From positions 6,489-70,488 of the forward strand of contig JAXEWB010000045.1 in the NCBI GenBank assembly GCA_034114085.1: a DNA stretch of 64,000 nucleotides, given 5' to 3'. The notes under the pieces were generated by a model. It saw only the letters and a list, made by a program, of their open reading frames with translations, was not told the DNA's origin and made no database searches. This document shows, one piece after another, positions 25,561-33,116 of this stretch (its first letter is position 1; each line of letters starts with the position of its first letter). A program made the translations under genes and the position numbers. The stretch comes from Spiro-02 sp034114085 (GTDB lineage Bacteria > Spirochaetota > Spirochaetia > Sphaerochaetales > Sphaerochaetaceae).

Positions 25561-26388
25561 AAAAGAATAGCCCGTTTTGCAGGTCTGTGGTATCCTGATA
25601 ATCCCCAAGAGCTTTCGTTGATTGTCGCTCCCCATGGCTCGCACAAAAGAACGAGCGAAGAACGTGGCGCATATCGGTTCGCGGTACTCCCTCATGCGGG
25701 GTTGTATTACAGCGGAGCGTTAATCGTCTCTTTCTTCTCAGCGTTGTCGGAGGACGTGGATCATGTCATCATTCTCGCGCCGTCCCATTATCATTACCTG
25801 AAACCCGGTGTACTGTATACCTCCCGGTTCACAGAATCGGAGACTCCGTTCGGCTCCGTCCCGACGATTCCGCTTGGCGTCTCGGATAGTATCCTGGACA
25901 ACCAGGCGATTGCCGACGAGCATGCGGTGGAGATGTTCCTGCCGTTCATCGCCGCCAGAGGCGGCCTGTCGGTTTCGTATGGGCTGATCAGCCAGATCCC
26001 CGGCCAGGATGAAGTCCTTGCCATGGCGAAGAAGCTGTCGCCGTTGATTGGGGAGCGAACCGCGGTAATCGCTTCAAGCGACTTCACCCATTACGGCAGA
26101 CGTTTCAACTATATGCCATTTGGTCCTCGTGCTGTAGAAAAAGTAGTTCAGAATGACTTGCTATGTGCAGAATTACTGGTAAAATGCGATATTGCGGACA
26201 TCATTCCGACATATACCACCGGCACAATCTGTGGTATAGCCCCCGCGATGATCACGAGCTGTCTGGCGCATATGCAAGGACTGTCCGGCCATGTCGCCGG
26301 CCATTCAACGTCGCTCGACAAAGGCGGTGGCCGGGACGATGATTTTGTCTCGTATGTAACGGTATTCTGGGGGGAACATCATGAATAG
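25558..26388 (+). CDS. amrB: AmmeMemoRadiSam system protein B (MEMO1 family)
   Basis: This 276-residue protein belongs to the Memo family, related in fold to class III extradiol dioxygenases. The start RIARFAGLWYPDNPQEL matches the AGxxYPxxP motif at the family N-terminus. VLPHAGLYYSGA contains the conserved PHAG, ILAPSHYH the next histidine region, EHAVEMFLPF the acidic/His pair, and ASSDFTHYG the C-terminal metal-site segment. Human MEMO1 binds iron or copper, but the bacterial role is unknown. Because the conserved motif begins a few residues from ATG 25558, that start is secure even though no ribosome binding site is present. It overlaps the next gene by 8 bp, forming the conserved three-gene unit. 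Confidence 0.92.
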   Translation: MKRIARFAGLWYPDNPQELSLIVAPHGSHKRTSEERGAYRFAVLPHAGLYYSGALIVSFFSALSEDVDHVIILAPSHYHYLKPGVLYTSRFTESETPFGSVPTIPLGVSDSILDNQAIADEHAVEMFLPFIAARGGLSVSYGLISQIPGQDEVLAMAKKLSPLIGERTAVIASSDFTHYGRRFNYMPFGPRAVEKVVQNDLLCAELLVKCDIADIIPTYTTGTICGIAPAMITSCLAHMQGLSGHVAGHSTSLDKGGGRDDDFVSYVTVFWGEHHE

Positions 26389-26902
26389 GGAACGACAACG
26401 GGAACTGCTGAAAATCGCCAGGGACTCCATCAGGGCCGAGTTCACCGGCGAACGTCTGAAAATCTCTCCGTCCAGTGAAGAATTCGGTGCGTTCGTGACC
26501 TTGCGTAAACAAGGGGAGTTGCGGGGGTGCATCGGATATATGGTTCCGATCTGCCCGTTGAATGAACAGGTCGCCCGGCTTGCATGTTCCGCGGCGTTCG
26601 AGGACTATCGTTTTCCCCGTCTGGAGGAGTCGGAACTTTCTTTGTGTACAATCGAGATATCGCTGCTTTCACCACCGCGGCGGATTTCATCAGTCGATGA
26701 ATTCATGCTGGGAACGCAGGGCATTATCATGACCGCCGCAGGCCGTCGCGCCGTATTCTTGCCCCAAGTCGCGGAAGAGACGGGGTGGAGCAAGGAGGAG
26801 CTGCTTGCCGCACTGTCTCGAAAGGCTGGTCTTGCCGCCGACGCTTGGAAAAGCTCCTCCGCGACGTTCGACGTCTTTACCGCGGAGATGTTTTCTGAAT
26901 GA
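26381..26902 (+). CDS. amrA: AmmeMemoRadiSam system protein A (AMMECR1 family)
   Basis: This 173-residue cytosolic protein is the AMMECR1-domain member of the system. GAFVTLRKQGELRGCIGY contains the invariant LRGCIG motif (about residues 52-58). EQVARLACSAAFEDYRFPRLEESELSLCTIEISLLSPP and GIIMTAAGRRAVFLPQVAEETGWSKEELLAALSRKAGL are the other family blocks. Length is normal. The biochemical role is unknown; human AMMECR1 is linked to a developmental syndrome. The start overlaps the end of the Memo gene, and its own stop overlaps the start of the radical SAM gene by 4 bp (ATGA), showing tight translational coupling. Confidence 0.95.
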   Translation: MNRERQRELLKIARDSIRAEFTGERLKISPSSEEFGAFVTLRKQGELRGCIGYMVPICPLNEQVARLACSAAFEDYRFPRLEESELSLCTIEISLLSPPRRISSVDEFMLGTQGIIMTAAGRRAVFLPQVAEETGWSKEELLAALSRKAGLAADAWKSSSATFDVFTAEMFSE

Positions 26903-27825
26903 TTTGCGATTTCTGCTATCGTCATTGTGATGTCCTGCCTGAACGGCTTGGTTTTTGCGGTCGTCGTGAAATACGGGACGGTACGCTCGCCGATGCCGGC
27001 TACGGCGAAGTCGTCGCCTTCGCCGTAGACCCCGTGGAAAAGAAACCCCTGTATCATTTCCTACCGGGGACGCGGACCGTTTCCATCGCCATGGCGGGGT
27101 GCAATTTCGCCTGTGATTTTTGCCAGAACTGGCAGATCGCCCAGGAACGTTTCCTCCGCGGGGACTTCCTGTCGCCTGAAAGCGTAGTCCGGTATGCGCG
27201 GGAACATCATCATCCTTCGGTCAGCTATACATATTCCGAACCTCTTGTCTGGCAGGACTACATGCTGGAAACCGCGGCCTTGGCTCGGCGGGAGGGGCTC
27301 AGGAACATCATGGTATCCAACGGCGGTTTCTCCAAGGAGGCGTTGGCTCGTATCGTACCGATGATAGACGCCTACAATATCGACCTGAAAGGCGATGAAA
27401 CCTTCTACAGCACTATATGTCATGGAAGCCTAGCCCCTGTGCTGGATGGTCTTGATGCTCTCATTTCCGCAGGAGCGCACGTGGAAGTGACAACAATGCT
27501 GATTGAGGGCATCCATACGGAACAGATGGTGGAATCCCTCGGAACGATGTTGATGGATATCGGTGCGCAGGTCTGGCACCTGTCCCGTTTCTTCCCGCAG
27601 TATCGGATGATTGGGCGGCAGGCTACGAGTGAAGGCTTCTTGGAACATGCTCTGGAGGTCGCGAGGCATTGCGGCGTTCCGTTCGTCTATCCCGGCAACA
27701 GTTCGTTGGTTGCGGAAACCCGCTGTCCCGCCTGTGGTTCCGTAGTTCGGACGGCGTCTGGACAGACCGTGCCGGGGGGCGTGTGTCTCCATTGCGGAAC
27801 ACATATCTATGGCGTATGGTCTTAA
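26899..27825 (+). CDS. amrS: AmmeMemoRadiSam system radical SAM enzyme
   Basis: This 308-residue enzyme carries the radical SAM cluster motif CxxxCxxC as AGCNFACDFCQNWQIAQ (about residues 71-87), preceded by an N-terminal CDFCYRHC cysteine cluster and followed by YTYSEPLVWQDYMLETAALARREGLRN. The C-terminal CPACG...CLHCG forms a zinc-ribbon-like element. These features define the AmrS branch, which resembles pyruvate-formate-lyase activases. The reaction is not established. The gene completes the B-A-S order and is followed 16 bp later by a PHP-domain gene that may belong to the same transcript. The start overlaps the AMMECR1 stop by 4 bases. Confidence 0.95.
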   Translation: MICDFCYRHCDVLPERLGFCGRREIRDGTLADAGYGEVVAFAVDPVEKKPLYHFLPGTRTVSIAMAGCNFACDFCQNWQIAQERFLRGDFLSPESVVRYAREHHHPSVSYTYSEPLVWQDYMLETAALARREGLRNIMVSNGGFSKEALARIVPMIDAYNIDLKGDETFYSTICHGSLAPVLDGLDALISAGAHVEVTTMLIEGIHTEQMVESLGTMLMDIGAQVWHLSRFFPQYRMIGRQATSEGFLEHALEVARHCGVPFVYPGNSSLVAETRCPACGSVVRTASGQTVPGGVCLHCGTHIYGVWS

Positions 27826-27841
27826 TGCGCAAAGGAGAAGC

Positions 27842-28579
27842 ATGATGTCTTTTTTATATGAAACCCATCTTCATACCAGATGCGCAAGCCTTTGCTCTTC
27901 GGCTGATCCGAAAGGGTACGTTCATCTGTATCAGGATGCGGGTTTTTCTGGGTTGATTGTAACGGATCATTTCTTTAATGGGAACTGTCGCCTGAAATCT
28001 GGTACTTGGCGGGAGAAAGTCAATCAATTCGTAATAGGGTATGAAAAGGCCGCTGAAGAAGGCTTCAAGCGAGGTTTTGACGTCTTCTTTGGTTGGGAAT
28101 CCACATATGATGGTGATGACTATCTCATCTATGGCTTGGACAAAGCTTGGCTTCTGTTGCATCCCGAAATTGTTTCCGCCACACGTGAGCAACAGTTCAG
28201 ATTGGTTCACGATGCGGGAGGTGCGGTCATCCATGCCCATCCTTTCCGAGAGCGTGACTACATCAATGCCATCCACCTTGCACCTTCTCTTGTAGATGGG
28301 GTGGAGGTAGCCAATGCTCAAAATGAAAGAGTTTTTGATCAGAGGGCATTTTCCTATGCTAAGAAACACAATCTATTTATGACCGCAGGATCTGATATTC
28401 ACCATCTACGGGATGTTGGCTCTGGTTGCTATGGTATGATCAGTTCCGTACAATGGAAGGGCGTTGAAGATTATGTGCGGGCTATTAAAGAACACTCCTG
28501 TTTGCAACTTCATTGTCCTTCGGATTGCTTCGTTTCCCCTACTGGAGAACCCGATCTTCCTATTGTCTGCGAACATTAG
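27842..28579 (+). CDS. PHP-domain metal-dependent phosphoesterase-like protein
   Basis: This 245-residue protein has the PHP metal motifs: ETHLHTRCASLCSSADPKGYVHLYQDAGFSGLIVTDHF near the N-terminus (HxH and the TDH block), VIHAHPF mid-protein, and AGSDIHH near residue 208. PHP proteins include histidinol-phosphate phosphatases and nucleases; a central WESTYDGDDYLIYGLD segment is typical of the small stand-alone PHP phosphoesterases. AAAGGAG precedes ATG 27842, so the longer frame from 27809 is not used. The codon choice is more AT-rich than in the preceding AmmeMemoRadiSam genes, and the distance is short; co-transcription is likely. The specific substrate is unknown. Confidence 0.88.
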   Translation: MMSFLYETHLHTRCASLCSSADPKGYVHLYQDAGFSGLIVTDHFFNGNCRLKSGTWREKVNQFVIGYEKAAEEGFKRGFDVFFGWESTYDGDDYLIYGLDKAWLLLHPEIVSATREQQFRLVHDAGGAVIHAHPFRERDYINAIHLAPSLVDGVEVANAQNERVFDQRAFSYAKKHNLFMTAGSDIHHLRDVGSGCYGMISSVQWKGVEDYVRAIKEHSCLQLHCPSDCFVSPTGEPDLPIVCEH

Positions 28580-28649
28580 TGCTATTATCTCTGTTGCCGC
28601 TGGATTCAACAACATCGCTTGTAATGGTTACTATATATCCAGAGTATAC

Positions 28650-28685
28650 AAAGCGGGAGCCCACCACGATGCCGGCTCCCGCTTT
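28650..28685. terminator. Strong hairpin between convergent genes
   Basis: AAAGCGGGAGCC and GGCTCCCGCTTT form a perfect 12-bp stem midway between the stop of the PHP gene and the stop of the convergent amidohydrolase. T tracts on either side are short, so it probably serves as a bidirectional terminator. Confidence 0.7.
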
Positions 28686-28717
28686 GTCCCCATGGATTGT
28701 TATCATCCACGTCTGGA

Positions 28718-30292
28718 TCAGCCTTTGCTCAGCACCATACCGGCACGCTGTGTCCGATATTTGCCGTTGTCCACGGCAAATTGCCCATTGACTACGGTAT
28801 ACATGATGCCCCCTGGCGTGCTGCCTGCCCTGTCGAGGGCGACGGAAAGCTTCTGTTCATCAAAAATAGTGAGATCCGCGAACCATCCCTGACGCAAAAA
28901 GCCTCGCTTGGGAATACCGAATCGTTCAGCGGTCTTGCCGGTCATCTTGTTGATGACTTTTTCAAGGGGCATATTGGTTTCCTTGGCGATCACAAGGAAG
29001 TTTGGAAAGCATTGATAGGCGGCGCCGTTCTGGATTCCGGCTTCCTCAATCCATGCGTCAGTCATGAAAACCGACAGGTCGTCGTTCATCAGACGCTGGA
29101 TCAAAGCCTCGTTATAGTATTTGCCGAGATAGACTCTGCCTTTGCCGTTGGAAAGTTCAATAAGCTCAAGATAGATGTCGAGCGGATCTTTATTGCTTGA
29201 ACGGGCAATCTCATCGATTGTCCTGCCTTCATATTCTGGATGGTCAGGGCTTATCCAGGCGACTGTGATGTCGCCATAGTCAATTCCCAACAACTTGCGG
29301 GAAAGGTTGATCATCAACCGCAATTTCGCCTTTACCCACGCCGAACGCTTCTTGGAGGCGTCGAGCGCCATATACCAGGCCGGGCAGATGACTGTGATTA
29401 CTGATGCTCCGTAACACAGGGAGTAATTGTCATATGCGATATCAATATCCTCCGCCCTGGCTTTTCTGAACATGTCCAGCATCTTGTCGGCGCATTTCCA
29501 GCTAGTCCGGCCTACAAAAATCAGATGGCTGTACTCAGTCTTGACTTTCGACGCTCTGGCGATTTTCAATACCTCCTCAAGCGCAAGCTCAATATGGGGC
29601 CGCGAAATGAGCGGGTAGTCCATCGACATCTTGGAACAGGCCCTGGGATGGACCGTCAGAATGCCGTCGCGCCGGGCTATGGCTGAGGCAAAGCCGACAA
29701 GTTCGTCCATTGGCGCATACATGCCGGGCTCGTACATGAATCCAAAGCTGCCTCCGAACGCCCCGCCTTCCATGGCTTCGTCCACAAGGGCCTCCAGCCG
29801 TTCCTTTTCGGTTGAGCCGAGCTTGCGTGGACTGAGACCGCTGATGCTGATCCGTGCAGTGCCATGGCCAATCAGTGGAGCCATGTTTACGAATAAGTTT
29901 CCCTTGGCGCGTTGCAGGAACTGCGCGTAGCTTCCGCTGTCGACGGCATGGAACAATCCTCCGCCGACATCTTTCTTGTATATGCTGTCCTGTTCGACGC
30001 CAAAGACGGAAAAGCCGCAATTGCCGGTAATTTGGGTCGTGATCCCTTGGCGGAGGAATGGCTCAAAGTATGTTTCGGCGTTTTCCCTGTCATAGTAGAA
30101 GTCATTATGGGAGTGGGCGTCGATCCATCCTGGAGTAATGCTCAGGCCGGTGCAGTCAACGATTCTGTCTGCCGCACTTTCTATGTCATTGCCAATGTTG
30201 ATGATGATGTCATCTTCGATGAGGATGTCCCCGTTGTATGGCTTGTCGCAGGAACCGTCGTATAGCAGACCGTTTTTAAATAGTGTTCGCAT
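28718..30292 (-). CDS. N-acyl-D-amino-acid deacylase-like amidohydrolase
   Basis: This 524-residue cytosolic enzyme belongs to the D-aminoacylase branch of the amidohydrolase superfamily. LSITPGWIDAHSHNDFYYD (about residues 51-69) carries the HxH metal ligands, QGITTQITGNCGFS the cysteine-containing loop diagnostic of D-aminoacylases, and later blocks include VHPRACSKMSMDYPLISRPH, a YSHLIFVG histidine and a FMTDAWIEE aspartate. The C-terminus RFGIPKRGFLRQGWFADLTIFD is the usual return to the composite beta domain. Relatives remove acyl groups from N-acyl-D-amino acids or D-glutamate/aspartate; which one applies is not visible. It is monocistronic, convergent with the PHP gene. Confidence 0.9.
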   Translation of the reverse strand: MRTLFKNGLLYDGSCDKPYNGDILIEDDIIINIGNDIESAADRIVDCTGLSITPGWIDAHSHNDFYYDRENAETYFEPFLRQGITTQITGNCGFSVFGVEQDSIYKKDVGGGLFHAVDSGSYAQFLQRAKGNLFVNMAPLIGHGTARISISGLSPRKLGSTEKERLEALVDEAMEGGAFGGSFGFMYEPGMYAPMDELVGFASAIARRDGILTVHPRACSKMSMDYPLISRPHIELALEEVLKIARASKVKTEYSHLIFVGRTSWKCADKMLDMFRKARAEDIDIAYDNYSLCYGASVITVICPAWYMALDASKKRSAWVKAKLRLMINLSRKLLGIDYGDITVAWISPDHPEYEGRTIDEIARSSNKDPLDIYLELIELSNGKGRVYLGKYYNEALIQRLMNDDLSVFMTDAWIEEAGIQNGAAYQCFPNFLVIAKETNMPLEKVINKMTGKTAERFGIPKRGFLRQGWFADLTIFDEQKLSVALDRAGSTPGGIMYTVVNGQFAVDNGKYRTQRAGMVLSKG

Positions 30293-30498
30293 GATATTTT
30301 CCTATCATAGAGTCTGCCATGAAAAACCGGCTTGTACAAGATTCGCAAGGAGAGAGTTTCTCAATCGGATGCAGGAAGGGTGAGCGCCCGATCGAGTGAG
30401 ACAAATTTCCTTCAAGGATGATGAGTCCTGTCAATCTGACGCGACAATAGGGCGCGTTGGACAATTGATTGACTTAATTTTCTCCACAAACTCGTACA

Positions 30499-31026
30499 AT
30501 GCACAAGTATGAGGTGAAAGTCGATGATAAAAATCACGGCGACGCTATTGAACTCCATCGATGAAGGCGTCGTTCGGCGCTTCCGGTATGACCTGTACGC
30601 CAACACCAAACCTATTGTCAGAACGTTACCATAAACGCGGCCGTCTCTTTCTATGCGGCGCAGGCGCAGGAGAAGGGGAGCAGATGTGACTTCCATCTTG
30701 ACATTCCCAAAACGATCCCTGCCGACGAGCTTGCATTTGCCATGGTGACGGCGAACCTTCTGGAGAATGCAATCACGGCAGTCTCCATGCTTGACGACGA
30801 ACAAAGGTATATCTTCTTCAAGGTGGTCTATACAGGCCAGTTGATTCTTGAAATGGCGAACCCCTACCAAGGTCATGTCGCTTTTGACAAAGACGGTCTT
30901 CCTCTTTCTGACCGGGAGAATCATGGCTATGGAAGCAAGATCGTGGCGGACTATGTGAAGAGAAGCGGTACGAGTCTGGTCCATGATGTGAACGATGTGA
31001 TCTTTCGTGCAAGGATTTCGCTCTAA
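30499..31026 (+). pseudogene. Frameshifted GHKL-type sensor kinase remnant
   Basis: From about 30601 the frame encodes QNVTINAAVSFYAA followed by ADELAFAMVTANLLENAITAV (an N-box-like LLENAI) and NHGYGSKIVADYVKRSG (G-box-like), ending at 31026. This is the ATP-binding half of an AgrC/CitA-like GHKL histidine kinase. Upstream, recognisable reading (ATLLNSIDEGVVRRFRYDLYA) is in a different frame, with stops in the kinase frame at about 30565 and 30589, and no transmembrane sensor part is present. The gene is truncated and frameshifted. Confidence 0.6.
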
Positions 31027-31064
31027 TAAATTTTGCGCAATCCACAGGCAACTCTCATATCGGT

Positions 31065-31190
31065 GACAATAGCCGGGGACGTCCCGTGCCCATCCTGTAC
31101 CTTGTGAAGCGTTTAAGACTGCCCTTGGAGCTTTTCTTCACGGTGATAGAGCGGCAGTCATTATTGAACAAGACAGCCGCCTGTCGCCTA
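31065..31190 (+). pseudogene. Possible XRE-family regulator fragment
   Basis: The frame at 31065 reads DNSRGRPVPILYLVKRLRLPLELFF, which resembles the middle of small XRE-type helix-turn-helix regulators just after the recognition helix. There is no start codon or upstream HTH. It looks like a leftover beside the kinase remnant. Weak evidence. Confidence 0.3.
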
Positions 31191-33116
31191 ATCCCAAATC
31201 AAAGTTATTCTGTTGTCCTTGGCTGGTGACAAGGTCTTTTGGGATTTTGCTTTTTCAATGAGAATCTCTTCAAATGAGCCGGGGATATTCTCCAGCACAT
31301 CGGTGATGTATTTCTCTTTTATCGTGCCGTCCCAGAAGGCGACTGTGTACAATGCGTCCTTTTCAATTGGCTTTCCATCCGCGAGAGTCACTCTTTGGAC
31401 TTTGTCGCCCAGCTTGTTCCAAGGATGTACTGTACATTTGAGACCTGAAAAAGCGTAGACGCAGTCATAATCTTCCCATGGATCGTTTAAAGCGCCAAGA
31501 AGCTGTTCCCCCGTCATCGAAGCCTTGATCAGGGTTGAACCATTGGCAAGGGACCTCGGTTTTAGAACCGTCACTAACGAATCGGTTACATCCCCTTTGA
31601 ACATCCTCATCAAATTGCCTCTAAGTGTGGTATTGTTCATCATCAGACCGATTTGGGCGCCAGCTTTTTCTGCGAAAGTGTCAGCGAAGAACGTTGAAGT
31701 CTCGAGAATGGTAAAATCTTCCTGTATGGTGGCATATGCGGCATTGACGCTGGTTCCCCCGGGTTGTCCTTCCACTTTTAAACTGGAGAGACCGTCGCGG
31801 AGACGCTGGTCGACTTCGTCCATGATTTGGGCGGAAGTTTTTTCCCCGTTGATGATTTCCATCAAGCCCGCTCGGATGCTCCAGACCCAAGGAATGCCTT
31901 CGACGGTGATATCTTCACGGGAAAAAATACGTCCGTTTTGAGCGGCGTCATTGACAAAATAAAAATCCGTCTTATTTTCATTAGGTATGTTCTTGAGATT
32001 GCTGATCATCAAACTATCGCCGATGTATAGTTTCTGAGCTTCCGCGGTGCTTATGTATTCCAAAAAACTCATTGCGGCGTCTTGGATTTCTTTTGGACGG
32101 TCAGTGTCCATTGCCCCTGCATAATAGGAAATGCTGCCTTGAAGGTAACCTTGATTTGGCTTAAGGCCCGGATATGGGAATAATCCGACTTCAAAATTGT
32201 CGTTTTTAAAATCTCTGGGAATGTCCCGGTTTATCATTGCCACTTGCCCCGCAAGAAATTCATTCCAACGTGTGGTGGCACTGTAAGTAAAATGTTTTTC
32301 TTCAAAAAGACCGTTTTTCACAAGCGTCTCGAATGTATCGTAAAGGGGTTTCATGTGGTCGTTGAAAGTAGCTTTCCCAGCCTTGAAGTTATGAAGCCAG
32401 GTTCTATTTTCAAGTCCGCCAAGGATTTCTGGGTAAGTCAAGCCTTCAAACAGAGTGATCAGCTCATTGGGGTATTTTGCATTTGGAATCCATGGAGTAA
32501 CCTGGTTGTCGGTGTCCTTTTTAATTTGGAGGCATAACTGGACGAATTCGTTGAATGTTTCGGGAACAGTCCATCCATATTGATCGAACATCGTCTTGTT
32601 GTAGACCATCCCATGCAATGTAGCGGGGCCGGGGAGGGCATATATCGCCTCGTCCTGAGCCATCTGGATGAGGGCTTCCGTCTGGTAGTTGGTCAACACG
32701 GCATTGGCGGAAAGATCTTTGAAAAAATGGGTGTCCAACTGACTGACGATTGATTTTGTACCAGAAAAGAAAACCACATCCGGCAAGAGACCGTTTTCAA
32801 ACCATTGCTCATATGGCTTGGTAGTGCCGTCTCCGCCTGTGATATCCAGTACGGTAACTTGGATTCCAGGATTTTTCTGGACGAACGCATCGACTAGCCG
32901 CTGAATATTGACATTGCCGACCATGGCGACAACGAGCTGAGTACGATTGGGGTCGAGCCGCTTATAGGTGAGAATCTCATTTGTGGAATTCTCAACTGTT
33001 GAAACTAGGCATGGCTGTTTCTCATCGTCTTTATTTGCTTTGCAACTGGTAAAAGTTACGACGAGAACCATAAGGAGGGCCATTAATGCAATAACCCCTA
33101 AACTGATTCGTTTCAC
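31188..33116 (-). CDS. Lipoprotein fusing a solute-binding domain to a 5'-nucleotidase C-terminal domain
   Basis: This 642-residue lipoprotein has a signal sequence with lipobox cysteine C25. Residues about 55-440 are a family-1 extracellular solute-binding domain (ALPGPATLHGMVYNKTMFDQYGWTVPETFNEF, FLAGQVAMINRDIP). Residues about 465-640 match the 5'-nucleotidase C-terminal substrate-binding domain: FADTFAEKAGAQIGLMMNNTTLRG, then LIKASMTGEQLLGALN and RVTLADGKPIEKDALYTVA. The catalytic metallophosphatase half is absent, so it can bind but probably not cleave nucleotides. It starts with GTG and overlaps the stop of the hybrid kinase gene by 4 bases (GTGA), so the two are coupled. No permease or ATPase is nearby, so a ligand-sensing role with the kinase is more likely than transport. 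Confidence 0.85.
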   Translation of the reverse strand: MKRISLGVIALMALLMVLVVTFTSCKANKDDEKQPCLVSTVENSTNEILTYKRLDPNRTQLVVAMVGNVNIQRLVDAFVQKNPGIQVTVLDITGGDGTTKPYEQWFENGLLPDVVFFSGTKSIVSQLDTHFFKDLSANAVLTNYQTEALIQMAQDEAIYALPGPATLHGMVYNKTMFDQYGWTVPETFNEFVQLCLQIKKDTDNQVTPWIPNAKYPNELITLFEGLTYPEILGGLENRTWLHNFKAGKATFNDHMKPLYDTFETLVKNGLFEEKHFTYSATTRWNEFLAGQVAMINRDIPRDFKNDNFEVGLFPYPGLKPNQGYLQGSISYYAGAMDTDRPKEIQDAAMSFLEYISTAEAQKLYIGDSLMISNLKNIPNENKTDFYFVNDAAQNGRIFSREDITVEGIPWVWSIRAGLMEIINGEKTSAQIMDEVDQRLRDGLSSLKVEGQPGGTSVNAAYATIQEDFTILETSTFFADTFAEKAGAQIGLMMNNTTLRGNLMRMFKGDVTDSLVTVLKPRSLANGSTLIKASMTGEQLLGALNDPWEDYDCVYAFSGLKCTVHPWNKLGDKVQRVTLADGKPIEKDALYTVAFWDGTIKEKYITDVLENIPGSFEEILIEKAKSQKTLSPAKDNRITLIWD

